The position numbers and the translations under genes are program-made. A stretch of DNA of 58,068 bases from CALJIC01 sp039805565. GTDB taxonomy: Bacteria > Chloroflexota > Chloroflexia > Chloroflexales > Roseiflexaceae. Numbering within the stretch: position 1 is the stretch's first letter; every line of letters begins with the position of its first letter. Location of the stretch: NCBI GenBank assembly GCA_039805565.1, contig JBDLTZ010000073.1, forward strand, positions 1-58,068. Direction: 5' to 3'. The notes beneath the pieces were generated by a model. It did no database searches and was not told the origin of the DNA. It saw nothing but the letters and a program-made list of their open reading frames with translations. Positions 32,767 through 41,239 of the stretch are shown in pieces.

Positions 32767-33897
32767 ATGACCCTGCCCCCCTTCACCCCGTTCGCCCTCG
32801 AGCACTACCAATCACAGTTCGAGCACACGGTGGCGTACAACCTGGCCGACAGCAGCGTGAAGTGCGTCACCACCCGCGAGTGGCTGTCCGAAGACGAGAT
32901 CGACGCGCTGCTCGACACCGGCCTGTTCTACCCCGAAGTCAACGGCACCCGCGCCCTGCGCGAGCGCGTTGCCTCACGCTACCCCGGCTCCGGCCCCGAG
33001 CACGTGCTCGTCACAGTGGGCGCCTCGCAGGCCAACAGCATGGTCTGCGCTACCCTGCTCCATCCCGGCGACGAGGTGGTGGTGGTCTCGCCCGGGTACC
33101 GCCAGGTCTGGGGCCTGGCGCTCAACACTGGCTGCGTGGTGAAGGAGCTCCCGCTGCGTCCCGAGGGCGGCTGGCGACCCGACATGGACGAGCTCGATGC
33201 GCTGGTGACCGAGCGCACACGCCTGGTGGCGGTGGTCAACCCCAACAACCCCACCGGCACCGCCTTCACCGCCGAGGAGATGCGCCGCGTGGTGGCGGCC
33301 TGCGCGCGCGTCGGCGCCTGGCTCCACGCCGATGAGGTCTACCACGGCACCGAGCGCCACGGCGGCGAGGAGACCCCCTCGTTCTGGGGCATGTACGACC
33401 GCGTGATCTGCACCAACAGCCTCTCGAAGGCCTACGGGCTCGCGGGGCTGCGGATCGGCTGGGCGGTGGCGCGGCCCGACGTGATCGAGGAGCTCTGGCG
33501 GCGCCACGAGTACGCGGTGATCGCGGCGGCCGCGCCGAGCATGACGCTGGCCGAGGTGGCGCTGCGCCCGGAGAAGCGGCGGACCCTGATCGAGCGCCAG
33601 CGGCGCATCTCGCGCGAGGGCCGAGCGGTCCTGGAGGAGTGGCTGCCGCGCCAGGGCGGCCGGTTCGATGTGCAGCCCTCGGACGCCACCAGCATCGCCT
33701 TCGTGCGATTCCACCTGCCGCTCTCCTCCTTCGAGCTGGCCGAGCGCATCCGCCGCGAGGCCTCGGTGCTGCTGGCGCCGGGCGCGTTCCTGGGCGCCGA
33801 GAGCCACCTCCGCATCACGATCGGCTACGAGCCGGAGAAGGTGCGGGCGGCGCTGGAGCGCGTGGGCGCGGTGGCGGCGGGGATCAGCGGGCAGTAA
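32767..33897 (+). CDS. PLP-dependent aminotransferase, class I/II fold
   Basis: 376 aa from ATG 32767 with AGGAAC upstream. Fold type I: the phosphate-binding GASQAN segment, NPNNPTGTAFT (about residues 158-168), HADEVYHGTE with the ring-stacking Asp, and the Schiff-base Lys221 in TNSLSKAYGLAGLRIGWAV. The C-terminal Arg for substrate carboxylate lies in SHLRITIGYEPEKV. It belongs to the broad aspartate/aromatic aminotransferase group; the distinctive N-terminus (EHTVAYNLADSSVKCVTTRE) differs from well-known AspC or TyrB. The substrate is not predictable. Its end overlaps the convergent XPB gene by 14 bases. Confidence 0.9.
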   Translation: MTLPPFTPFALEHYQSQFEHTVAYNLADSSVKCVTTREWLSEDEIDALLDTGLFYPEVNGTRALRERVASRYPGSGPEHVLVTVGASQANSMVCATLLHPGDEVVVVSPGYRQVWGLALNTGCVVKELPLRPEGGWRPDMDELDALVTERTRLVAVVNPNNPTGTAFTAEEMRRVVAACARVGAWLHADEVYHGTERHGGEETPSFWGMYDRVICTNSLSKAYGLAGLRIGWAVARPDVIEELWRRHEYAVIAAAAPSMTLAEVALRPEKRRTLIERQRRISREGRAVLEEWLPRQGGRFDVQPSDATSIAFVRFHLPLSSFELAERIRREASVLLAPGAFLGAESHLRITIGYEPEKVRAALERVGAVAAGISGQ

Positions 33898-35557
33898 GCT
33901 CCTCGGCGTCCCAGATGCGGTAGGCGTACCCCTGCTCGGCCAGGAACAGCTGGCGGTTGTGCGCGAAGTCGAGCTCGCTCGTGTCGCGCGTGACCAGCGT
34001 GTAGAAGTGTGCCTGCCGCCCGCCGGCCTTGGGGCGCAGCACCCGCCCCAGGCGCTGGGCCTCCTCCTGGCGGCTGCCGAAGGTGCCCGACACCTGGATG
34101 AGCAGCTCGGCGTCCGGCAGGTCCAGCGCGAAGTTACCGACCTTGGAGAGCACCAGCAGCTCCAGCTCCCCGGCGCGGAAGGCGTCGAACAGTCGCTCGC
34201 GCTCGCGCTGCGGCGTGCGGCCTGAGATCAGCGGCGCCGCCAGGTTGTCCGCGATGAACTGGAGCTGCGCCAGGTACTGCCCGATGATCAGCGTCGGCGC
34301 GCCGGGGTGGGCCTCGATGATCGCCCGCGCCAGCTTGAGCTTGCGCGGGTTCTCGGCGGCGATGCGGTGCTGGTCACGCGGCTCGGCCAGGGCGTAGGCC
34401 ATGCGCTCCTCCTCGGGCAGACCCACCCGCACCTCGTTGCACACCGCCTCGGCGATCCAGCCGCGCGCCTCCAGGTCGCGCCAGGGGAGGTCGTACTTCT
34501 TCGGGCCGATCAGAGCGAAGACATCCGCCTCGCGCCCGTCCTCGCGCACCAGCGTGGCCGTGAGCCCCAGCCGGCGCTGGGCCTGTATCGCGGCAGTGGC
34601 GCGGAACACCGGCGCCGGCAGGGCGTGGACCTCGTCGTACACCACCAGGCCCCAGGCGCGGTCGCGGAACAGGTGCAGGTGCGGCAGATCCCCCTCGCGC
34701 TCGGGCCGGTAGGTGAGCATCTGGTAGGTGGCCAGCGTCACGGGCGCGATCTGGCGCGCGCCCCCGGTGTACTCTCCGATCTGCTCCGGCCGCAGCTCGG
34801 TGCGCGCCAGCAGCTCGCGGCGCCACTGGTTCACCGAGGTGCGGTTGGTGGTGAGCACCAGCGTCTGCTGGCCCACCAGCGCCATCGCCGCAATGCCGAC
34901 GATCGTCTTGCCCGCGCCCGGCGGCAGCACCACCACGCCCGAGCCGCCGCGCGCGTCCCCCCCGGCGTAGAAGGCCTCGGCGGCGGCGCGCTGGTAGTCG
35001 CGCACCTCGAAGCCGCCCTGCCGCAAGGTGACCGGCAGCGGCTCGCCCTCGACGTACCCCGCCAGGTCCTCGGCCGGCCAGCCCACGGCCACCAGCGCCT
35101 GCTTCAGCGACCCGCGGCTGGCGGGCGGCACCGCCCACCCGAGCGCGCCGCGCGGCTCGCCCAGCAGCGCGACCACCTCCCTGCGCCGCGCCACCTCGGC
35201 CAGCAGCGCCGGCTCGAACGACGCCAGCCGCAGCTCGCCGCCCTGCACCACCAGCTTCAGGCGACCCCAGCGCCCCGCCAGCTCGTGTATGTCGGCGGCG
35301 ACGTTCGCCGGCACCGGGTAGCGCGCGAAGGCCTCCAGCCGCGCCACGATCTCCTCGGCGCCCAGCCCCGCCGAGGCAGCGTTCCACAGCGAGAGCGGGG
35401 TGATGCGGTACGTGTGGATGTACTCGGGGCTCTTCTCCAGCTCAGCGAACGGCGCGATCGCATCGCGCGCCGCGGCGAACCGCTCGCCCTGCGTCTCCAG
35501 CAGCAGCGTGCGGTCGCCCTGCACGATCAGCGGGTTGCCGGGGGTGTGGTTGGTCAT
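33884..35557 (-). CDS. XPB/Rad25-family DNA helicase
   Basis: 557 aa from ATG 35557. Superfamily 2 helicase: an N-terminal damage-recognition-like domain (residues about 1-190), Walker A PPGAGKTIVGIAA, motif II VVYDEVHALPAP, motif III GLTATLVREDGRE (the XPB-specific RED signature), GPKKYDLPW, and motif VI QEEAQRLGRVLRPK. In archaea and eukaryotes this family opens DNA at lesions and promoters; bacterial copies unwind DNA 3' to 5', with a repair role suspected. The archaeal nuclease partner Bax1 is not adjacent. A minus-strand TATAAT ends six bases before the ATG, indicating a leaderless message. It diverges from minC. Confidence 0.94.
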   Translation of the reverse strand: MTNHTPGNPLIVQGDRTLLLETQGERFAAARDAIAPFAELEKSPEYIHTYRITPLSLWNAASAGLGAEEIVARLEAFARYPVPANVAADIHELAGRWGRLKLVVQGGELRLASFEPALLAEVARRREVVALLGEPRGALGWAVPPASRGSLKQALVAVGWPAEDLAGYVEGEPLPVTLRQGGFEVRDYQRAAAEAFYAGGDARGGSGVVVLPPGAGKTIVGIAAMALVGQQTLVLTTNRTSVNQWRRELLARTELRPEQIGEYTGGARQIAPVTLATYQMLTYRPEREGDLPHLHLFRDRAWGLVVYDEVHALPAPVFRATAAIQAQRRLGLTATLVREDGREADVFALIGPKKYDLPWRDLEARGWIAEAVCNEVRVGLPEEERMAYALAEPRDQHRIAAENPRKLKLARAIIEAHPGAPTLIIGQYLAQLQFIADNLAAPLISGRTPQRERERLFDAFRAGELELLVLSKVGNFALDLPDAELLIQVSGTFGSRQEEAQRLGRVLRPKAGGRQAHFYTLVTRDTSELDFAHNRQLFLAEQGYAYRIWDAEELTAR

Positions 35558-35563
35558 GCCGAT

Positions 35564-35569
35564 ATTATA
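35564..35569 (-). promoter_or_regulatory. -10 element of the XPB gene, probable leaderless start
   Basis: Complement of 35564-35569 reads TATAAT, with six bases to ATG 35557. No ribosome site fits. No good -35 is visible. Confidence 0.6.
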
Positions 35570-35644
35570 TCGCCCGCGCTCCCCGCATGCGTTTTCCACA
35601 GCCTCTCCCCATTGTAGAGAACCATGTTGGATAGTACATGCCTG

Positions 35645-35675
35645 AAATACTTGACAATATATGATATGATGTGCA
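35645..35675 (+). promoter_or_regulatory. AT-rich promoter region of the min genes
   Basis: TTGACA (35651-35656) and two overlapping TATGAT hexamers (35660-35665, 35665-35670) lie about 55 bases before minC. Their mutual spacing (3 and 8) is not that of one promoter, so at least one element must use a poor partner. It is the most AT-rich spot between XPB and minC. Confidence 0.4.
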
Positions 35676-35721
35676 ACAAGCGACCGTCGCATCAGCGCAG
35701 CACCAACGGCCCGGCGAGACC

Positions 35722-36381
35722 ATGTCAAACCTGATCGCGATCAAGGGCAGCAAAGACGGGCTCCGGCTCCAGCTCGACGAGGGCGCGGAGTGGCCGGAGC
35801 TGCTGACGGCTCTGCGCGAGCAGCTCGGCCAGGGGGCGCAGTTCTACAGCGGCGCGAAGGTCGTGGTCGACATCGGCGAGCGCGGCCTGGCGGCCGACCA
35901 GCTCGCGGATCTGCTGGAGCTCATGCGCCAGCACCACCTCGAGCCATCGTCCCTCGCCTCAACCTCGCGCGACAGCCGCAACGCCGCGCGGGCCGCCGGG
36001 GTCACGGCACGCGTGCTCGACCGCAGCGTGGCCGACGGCGAGGACCGCGGCGAGGCGGCCTTCCTCAAGCGCACCATCCGCTCCGGCCAGATCATCCGCC
36101 ACCAAGGGCACGTCACGGTGCTCGGGGATGTCAACGCCGGAGCGGAGATTATCGCCGGCGGCAGCGTGATCGTCTGGGGGCGGCTCCGCGGCACGGTCCA
36201 TGCTGGAGCTCTGGGGGACCGCGAGGCCGTGATCTGCGCGCTCGAGCTCGCGCCCACCCAGCTGCGTATCGCCGACCTGATCGCCCGGCCGCCAGAGGGC
36301 CGCGCGCAGATAACGCCTGAGATCGCCCGCGTGGCCGACGGACAGATCAGCGTCGAGCACTGGGGCGGACACCGGAAGTGA
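35722..36381 (+). CDS. minC: septum site-determining protein MinC
   Basis: 219 aa from ATG 35722. FtsZ-assembly inhibitor that, with MinD, blocks division near cell poles. The N-terminal domain (residues about 1-85: IAIKGSKDGLRLQLDEG ... FYSGAKVVVDIGERGL) matches MinC_N. The C-terminal beta-helix domain (about 115-215) shows TIRSGQIIRHQGHVTVLGDVNAGAEIIAGGSVIVWGRLRG (in consecutive turns) and IADLIARPP, the MinD-binding region. A typical MinC is 220-230 aa, so it is complete. It is followed by minD after 93 bases that are almost wholly heptamer repeat. Confidence 0.93.
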   Translation: MSNLIAIKGSKDGLRLQLDEGAEWPELLTALREQLGQGAQFYSGAKVVVDIGERGLAADQLADLLELMRQHHLEPSSLASTSRDSRNAARAAGVTARVLDRSVADGEDRGEAAFLKRTIRSGQIIRHQGHVTVLGDVNAGAEIIAGGSVIVWGRLRGTVHAGALGDREAVICALELAPTQLRIADLIARPPEGRAQITPEIARVADGQISVEHWGGHRK

Positions 36382-36463
36382 GTCTTGAGCGCTGAGTCTT
36401 GAGCGCCGAGTCCCAGTGCGGTACCGCGCACTCACGACTCACGACTCACGACTTACGACTCCA
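36379..36463. repeat. heptamer hairpin element between minC and minD
   Basis: Left arm (36379-36412): GAGTCTT, GAGCGCT, GAGTCTT, GAGCGCC, GAGTC. Centre: GTGCGGTACCGCGCAC (36416-36431), nearly self-complementary. Right arm (36430-36461): ACTCACG three times, then ACTTACG. The right arm in reverse complement (CGTGAGT) matches the left-arm register, so an imperfect hairpin of about 80 bases can form between the two genes. The minD ribosome site AAGGGGG follows directly. Confidence 0.85.
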
Positions 36464-36474
36464 AGGGGGAACCA

Positions 36475-37287
36475 ATGTCACGGGTCATCACCATCACATC
36501 TGGGAAGGGCGGCGTCGGCAAGACCACCAGCACCGCCAACCTCGGCACCGCCCTGGCTATGTCAGGCGCCAAGGTGGCCGTGGTGGACGCCGACATCGGC
36601 CTGCGCAACCTGGACGTCGTGATGGGCCTGGAGAACCGCATCGTCTACGACCTCGTCGATGTGATCGAGGGCCGCTGCCGGCTGCGCCAGGCGCTGATCA
36701 AGGACAAGCACTTCCCCGATCTGTGCCTGCTCCCGGCAGCCCAGACGCGCGACAAGGACGCCGTCAACAGCGACGACATGATCGCGCTCACCAACCAGCT
36801 GCGCTCCGAGTTCGACTACGTGCTGGTGGATAGCCCGGCCGGCATCGAGGCGGGGTTCCGCAACGCGATCGCCGGCGCCGACGAGGTCCTGATCGTCACC
36901 ACCCCCGAGGTCTCGGCCGTGCGCGACGCGGACCGAATCATCGGGCTGGTCGAAGCGTTCGAGAAGGGCCACCCGCGCCTGGTGCTCAACCGCATCAAGC
37001 CGCGCATGGTCAGCCGCGGCGAGATGATGAGCATCGAGGACGTGCTCCAGATCCTGGCGATCGAGCTCATCGGCGTGGTCCCCGACGACGAGGCGATCAT
37101 CACGGCCACCAACCGCGGTGAGGTGGCGGTGCTGGACCGCGCATCACGCGCCGGGCGCGCCTTCACCGACATCGGCAGGCGCATCGCCGGAGAGGACGTG
37201 CCGTTCGGCGCGCTGGACGAGCAGCCGGGCTTCATGGAGCGCCTCTTCGGGATGTTCGGCCGCCGGCCGCGCGGGAGCGAGCGCTAA
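36475..37287 (+). CDS. minD: septum site-determining ATPase MinD
   Basis: 270 aa from ATG 36475, AAGGGGG upstream. A ParA/MinD-type ATPase that binds the membrane in its ATP form and carries MinC. The deviant Walker A GKGGVGKTTST is at about residues 10-20, switch I in VDADIGLRNLDVVMGLENR, switch II in YVLVDSPAGIEAGF, and the MinE/MinC interaction helix follows. The C-terminal amphipathic membrane-targeting helix is FMERLFGMFGRR. All key residues are intact. Between minC and minE, separated from each by heptamer elements. Confidence 0.97.
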   Translation: MSRVITITSGKGGVGKTTSTANLGTALAMSGAKVAVVDADIGLRNLDVVMGLENRIVYDLVDVIEGRCRLRQALIKDKHFPDLCLLPAAQTRDKDAVNSDDMIALTNQLRSEFDYVLVDSPAGIEAGFRNAIAGADEVLIVTTPEVSAVRDADRIIGLVEAFEKGHPRLVLNRIKPRMVSRGEMMSIEDVLQILAIELIGVVPDDEAIITATNRGEVAVLDRASRAGRAFTDIGRRIAGEDVPFGALDEQPGFMERLFGMFGRRPRGSER

Positions 37288-37290
37288 GCC

Positions 37291-37448
37291 GAGTCTTGAG
37301 CCGCGAGTCTTGTATCGTGAGTGGTGAGTCGCCGGCGGAGCCGACAAGCACGTGAGCGCCGCAGCAGCGCCGGCACATGACTCACACCTCAAGGCTCGAG
37401 TGAGTACCGCAGCAGCGCCGACTCAAGACTCAAGACTCACGACTCGAG
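37291..37448. repeat. heptamer element between minD and minE
   Basis: A 158-base stretch: left units GAGTCTT, GAGCCGC, GAGTCTT, GTGAGTG; a central part with GCCGGCGGAGCCGAC and twice GCAGCAGCGCCG; right units ACTCAAG, ACTCAAG, ACTCACG, ACTCGAG (37421-37448). Left and right arms are complementary in register. It fills the whole minD-minE gap; AAGGAG of minE begins right at its end. Confidence 0.83.
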
Positions 37449-37460
37449 AAGGAGTATGCC

Positions 37461-37721
37461 GTGGGCGTTCTCGACTCTCTGTTCCGAAAGCGCGACAGCA
37501 GCGCCAGCGCCGCCAAGACGCGGCTGCTCAAGGTGCTGGTTGACGACCGCTACAAGCTGACGCCCGAGATGATGGCGCAGCTCAAGGTGGACCTCGCGGA
37601 GGTCTTCGCCCGCTATCTGCCGTCGGTCGACCCAGACTCGATCGACGTGACACTCCAGCGCGGCGAGTCGAACGACCACCTCAAGACCGACATTCCGCTG
37701 CGCCGCACGCCGAACACCTAG
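37461..37721 (+). CDS. minE: cell division topological specificity factor MinE
   Basis: 86 aa, GTG start at 37461 with AAGGAG eight bases upstream. The N-terminal helix (GVLDSLFRKRDSS) targets the membrane; the MinD-contact region (AAKTRLLKVLVDDRYKLTPEMM) triggers ATP hydrolysis; the dimer domain continues through EVFARYLPSVDPDSIDVTLQ. Length and order are normal for MinE. With MinC and MinD it forms the complete oscillating Min system, so these cells are expected to divide at mid-cell and have defined ends. Confidence 0.93.
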   Translation: MGVLDSLFRKRDSSASAAKTRLLKVLVDDRYKLTPEMMAQLKVDLAEVFARYLPSVDPDSIDVTLQRGESNDHLKTDIPLRRTPNT

Positions 37722-37888
37722 CGCGCACCTCTCTGGTCACACCGCCGCAGAGGGCGGCCGTGCCGTTGCGCTCTCCCCTCATTGCCTCGCCAGCGCTCCA
37801 CTTCCGACACAAATACGGTACAATATGTCTGGTATGATCACAGGGGCGCGTCCGCTGGCCTAGGAGCGCCCGTCGTCATCTAGTGCCA

Positions 37889-37894
37889 TAGGAT
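37889..37894 (+). promoter_or_regulatory. possible -10 six bases before the AI-2E family gene
   Basis: TAGGAT (37889-37894) ends six bases before ATG 37901, the same geometry as the stronger leaderless cases. Competing -10-like sequences (TACAAT 37819-37824, TATGAT 37833-37838) lie further up and would give a leader, so this site is uncertain. Confidence 0.3.
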
Positions 37895-37900
37895 GCACAC

Positions 37901-39073
37901 ATGAGCGTCGAGGCTCGCCCAATCCGACTGTCGCCTCTCGGGAAGCTTATCACCGTCGCCATCATCGTCACTGTGGTGATCCTCGTCATCCGGGGCCTCG
38001 GCAGCGTCCTCATCCCGTTTATCGCCGCGGCGATCACCGCCTACCTCTTCAACCCGCTGATCAGCTGGCTCCACCGACGCACTCGCGTGGGGCGCGGGGC
38101 GTGGATCGGCGTGCTGTACGTGGTGGCGGGGCTGCTTGTCTATACACTGGTGGTGTCGGTGGGACCGATCGTCGTGCGCCAGTACAACGACCTGATCGCG
38201 GCGCTCCCGGGTACGATCAACGCCCTCCAGCAGCAGCTCCTGCTGGCCGACCCGATCGAGGTGGGCGGCTTCGCGGTGGACATCGCGCCGGTGAACGAGT
38301 CGCTGCGCGGCGCGATCGCCGAGTTTGCCGGCCAGCTCCCCGAGCGCGTGCCGCACCTTGTGGCGATCGCCTTCGAGACGCTGCTGCTGTTCGTCACCTA
38401 CCTGATGATCACCTACTACCTGCTGCTGCAGGCGGATAAGATCATGGAGTGGGTGTACGGGCTGGTGCCGGCGCCCTACCGCGAGGAGATCCGCACCCTC
38501 GGGCGGCAGATCGACGGCATCCTGGCCGGCTACATCCGCGGCACCCTGCTGCTCATCCCGATCATGGCAGCGCTCACCACGGTGGCGCTCTCGATCATGG
38601 GGGTGCGCTACGCGCTCGTGCTGGGGATTATCACCGGCGTGCTCGAGACCATCCCGCTGATCGGGCCGTGGTCGGCCGCCGGCATTGCGATCGTGGTAGC
38701 GCTGTTCCAGACGCCCACGCCGCTCGGGTGGCCCGCATGGCTGCTCGCGGGGGTGATCGGGCTGACCTACTTCGTGCTGCGCATGTTCGAGGACAACTTC
38801 ATCATCCCGCACATCGTCGGCCCGGCGGTACACCTCCACCCGATGCTGGTGATCTTCGCCATCCTGGCCGGCGGCGCGCTCGGCGGCCCGCTCGGCCTGT
38901 TCGTGTCGATCCCGGTAGCAGCCGTGGCCCGCCTGCTGCTGCGCTACATGTACTACAAGCTGATCGACGAACCCCCGCCGCCCAGCGACCCGGGGCACGC
39001 CGTCGCCACTCAGGCGCTCGCTGCCGACGCCGGCCGGATCAGTCCGGCGCCCTCCAGCGGCTCACACTCGTAG
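37901..39073 (+). CDS. AI-2E family transporter (PF01594-type permease)
   Basis: 390 aa with about eight membrane helices, ATG 37901. The family order is visible: two N-terminal helices (KLITVAIIVTVVILVIRGLGSVLIPFIAAAITAYLFNPLI, in two segments), a long loop (about residues 95-170) in place of the usual helical domain, then GRQIDGILAGYIRGTLLL and VLGIITGVLETIPLIGPW, the most conserved segment, and DNFIIPHIVGPAVHLHP. Members export quorum signals, sodium or other solutes, so the name does not fix the substrate. The gene ends at a perfect heptamer hairpin shared with convergent fabI. Confidence 0.9.
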   Translation: MSVEARPIRLSPLGKLITVAIIVTVVILVIRGLGSVLIPFIAAAITAYLFNPLISWLHRRTRVGRGAWIGVLYVVAGLLVYTLVVSVGPIVVRQYNDLIAALPGTINALQQQLLLADPIEVGGFAVDIAPVNESLRGAIAEFAGQLPERVPHLVAIAFETLLLFVTYLMITYYLLLQADKIMEWVYGLVPAPYREEIRTLGRQIDGILAGYIRGTLLLIPIMAALTTVALSIMGVRYALVLGIITGVLETIPLIGPWSAAGIAIVVALFQTPTPLGWPAWLLAGVIGLTYFVLRMFEDNFIIPHIVGPAVHLHPMLVIFAILAGGALGGPLGLFVSIPVAAVARLLLRYMYYKLIDEPPPPSDPGHAVATQALAADAGRISPAPSSGSHS

Positions 39074-39085
39074 GGTCAAACAAGC

Positions 39086-39146
39086 GGACCAACGACCAAC
39101 GACGACCGACCACCGGCGCTGTGCGGTGGTCGGTCGTCGTTGGTCC
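39086..39146. terminator. heptamer hairpin with perfect 23-bp stem, bidirectional
   Basis: The right arm (39124-39146) is the exact complement of the left arm (39086-39115) except for one extra 7-base unit (CAACGAC) in the left arm. The stem begins GGACCAACGAC and closes at GACCGACCACCG; the loop is GCGCTGTG. It lies between the convergent ends of the AI-2E gene and fabI and should block transcription from both sides. The single-unit difference shows gain or loss of one heptamer. Confidence 0.88.
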
Positions 39147-39162
39147 GTAGTCGCGGGGTAGG

Positions 39163-39942
39163 TTACTCGGGCAGTGTCACCGACACGTTGCGGAAGCCGG
39201 CGTCCACGTAGATCAGCTCGCCGGTCACGGCCGAGGACCAGTCGCTCACCAGCCACAGCGCCGCCTTGCCCACATCCTCGATCGTGACGTTGCGCCGCAG
39301 CGGGGCCACCTCGCCGAACTGCTTGTGCAGGCTGCGGAAGCCGGCAATGCCGCTCGCGGCCAGCGTGCGGATCGGGCCGGCGCTGATCGCGTTCACCCGG
39401 ATGCCGCGCGGGCCGAGGTCCGCCGCCAGGTAGCGCACGCTGGCCTCCAGGGCCGCCTTCGCCACACCCATCACGTTGTAGTTCTGCGCAACCTGCTGCG
39501 AGCCGTGGTAGGTCAGCGTCAGGATCGACGCCCCAGGGTTCAGGATGCCCTCGGCCGCCTTCACCACCGCGGTGAGCGAGTAGGCGCTCACATCCAGCGC
39601 CAGCCGGAACCCCTCGCGGTCCACGCTCATGTAGGGGCCGTTCAGGTGCTGCTTGTTGGCGAAGCCGATCGCGTGGACGATGAAGTCTAGCGAGCCGTAG
39701 ACCTCCTTCGCGCGGGCCACCAGCGCGTCGATCTGCTCGTCGCTCTGGACATCGCACGGCTCGATCAGCTTCGAGCCCAGGCTCTCGGCCAGCGGGCGCA
39801 CCCGGCGCTCCAGCGCCTCGCCCACGTACGTGAAGCCCATCTCCGCGCCCTCGCCGTGCAGCGCCTGAGCGATGCCCCACGCGATCGAGTGGTCGTTGGC
39901 GAGGCCGAGAATCAGACCCTTCTTGCCGTCCAGCAAGCCCAT
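39163..39942 (-). CDS. fabI: enoyl-[acyl-carrier-protein] reductase, NADH type
   Basis: 259 aa from ATG 39942 with GGAGGG upstream. Performs the last reduction of the fatty-acid elongation cycle. The modified glycine motif GLANDHSIAWGIA replaces the normal SDR GxxxGxG, and the catalytic set is Tyr145 (LTLTYHGS), Tyr155 and Lys162 (NYNVMGVAKAAL), followed by NAISAGPIRTLAASGI. All are intact, so it is a true FabI. A minus-strand promoter fits TTGCAA (complement of 40011-40016), 16 bases, TATCAT (complement of 39989-39994). Stands alone, outside any fab operon. Confidence 0.96.
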   Translation of the reverse strand: MGLLDGKKGLILGLANDHSIAWGIAQALHGEGAEMGFTYVGEALERRVRPLAESLGSKLIEPCDVQSDEQIDALVARAKEVYGSLDFIVHAIGFANKQHLNGPYMSVDREGFRLALDVSAYSLTAVVKAAEGILNPGASILTLTYHGSQQVAQNYNVMGVAKAALEASVRYLAADLGPRGIRVNAISAGPIRTLAASGIAGFRSLHKQFGEVAPLRRNVTIEDVGKAALWLVSDWSSAVTGELIYVDAGFRNVSVTLPE

Positions 39943-39988
39943 GCTTATCCCTCCGTGATGGTGGTGGTACGCCGGTAGAATGCGCGCT

Positions 39989-40016
39989 ATGATACCACCG
40001 AACCGCGACATTGCAA
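39989..40016 (-). promoter_or_regulatory. promoter of fabI
   Basis: On the minus strand TTGCAA (complement of 40011-40016) and TATCAT (complement of 39989-39994) are 16 bases apart, giving a leader of about 40 bases that contains GGAGGG. Confidence 0.5.
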
Positions 40017-40147
40017 GATATTTGTACGCTTGCGCGATCTGATGCCGCCTGCGCCCCGCCCGCGTTCCTGGTACAATGCACTGCCCGTCCAGCGTGCCCG
40101 ACGCACCTGCCTGGCCGGCGCCCCCCGCGTTCTGTGGCGAGTATCAC

Positions 40148-41239
40148 ATGACACTGCTGAGCGTCTTCCTCCGCGCCCTCGGGCTCTGGCTGGTCCTCTT
40201 CGAGCTCCTCGCGGGGCTGCGCGGCTGGCGCGGCCTGAGCTGGCTCGGCCTGATGCGCCCGGCCCGCGCCGCGCCGCTGCTCCTGGCGGCCGTCGCCCTC
40301 CACCCCCGCGGCGCCTCCTGGCCGCAGCGCGCCGCCGGCATGGCCCTGGCCGCCCTCCCGGCCGCCCTGCTCCACCTGGCCGCCAGCAGCCTCCGCAACC
40401 GCGCGCTGGACCCGCTGGCGCTCCTGGCCCCCGGCGACCACGGCGACCGGGCCGTGCGGCGGCTGGATATCCCCCTGCCCCACGGCCACGCCCCGGCCCT
40501 GCACGTGGCTCCGTCCGGCGGCGCGCGCGCGGCGGTCTGCGTGCTGCACGGCTCCGGCTGCGACAAGACCTACTTCGCCTGGCGCCTGACCGACGCCCTG
40601 GTGCGGCGCGGCATCGCGGTGCTGCTGGTGGACCTCGACGGGCACGGGGAGAGCGCGCGGCCGCAGCGCTTCCCGCAGGCCACCGAGGTGGCGGACGGGG
40701 CGGCGCGCTGGCTGCGAGAGCGGTACGGGCGGGTGGGGCTGCTGGGGATCAGCCTCGGCGGGTGCATCGCGGCACGCGCCGTGGCTGACGGGGCCGCTGC
40801 GGATGCGCTGGCGCTCATGGAGGCGCCTCCGCAGCTCCAGTTCACGCCGGAGGACCGCCGGCGCGAGGCGCGCGAGCTGCTGCGTCCGTTCATGTTCGAG
40901 CTGTTCGGCGAGGCCACGCCCGCCACGCTCGGCTACGCGGTCTACGACCTCATCCGCGCCCAGAGCGCGCCGCGGATCGCCGCCGAGATCAGCACCTGGG
41001 AGCTGATCGACCGGCTGGACCTGCTCGGGAGCCTGAGACAGATCGCCGCGCCGGTGCTGCTGGTGTACGGCGGCCGCGACGCGATCGTGAAGCCGGCGCA
41101 GGCCGAGCAGGCGCGGGCGGCAGCCCCCGGCGCGCGCTTCCTAATGGTGCCGGAGGCCAGCCATCTGACGCTCATCCTTCACCCGGGCGCCCTGGAGGCG
41201 GCGGCGGAGTGGCTCGCGGGAGCACTGCATAACCAATGA
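40148..41239 (+). CDS. alpha/beta hydrolase with N-terminal membrane region
   Basis: 363 aa from ATG 40148; the frame could open at 40076, but that ATG overlaps the likely -10 TACAAT (40072-40077). The first about 95 residues are hydrophobic (two to three helices), then a cytoplasmic or outer hydrolase domain: oxyanion region VLHGSGCDKTYFAW, nucleophile in GLLGISLGGCIAA, acid in VYGGRDAIVKP, histidine in EASHLTLI. The triad is complete. Esterase, lipase or acyltransferase activity is possible; the substrate is not predictable. Converges with clpP across a heptamer/terminator element. Confidence 0.84.
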   Translation: MTLLSVFLRALGLWLVLFELLAGLRGWRGLSWLGLMRPARAAPLLLAAVALHPRGASWPQRAAGMALAALPAALLHLAASSLRNRALDPLALLAPGDHGDRAVRRLDIPLPHGHAPALHVAPSGGARAAVCVLHGSGCDKTYFAWRLTDALVRRGIAVLLVDLDGHGESARPQRFPQATEVADGAARWLRERYGRVGLLGISLGGCIAARAVADGAAADALALMEAPPQLQFTPEDRRREARELLRPFMFELFGEATPATLGYAVYDLIRAQSAPRIAAEISTWELIDRLDLLGSLRQIAAPVLLVYGGRDAIVKPAQAEQARAAAPGARFLMVPEASHLTLILHPGALEAAAEWLAGALHNQ

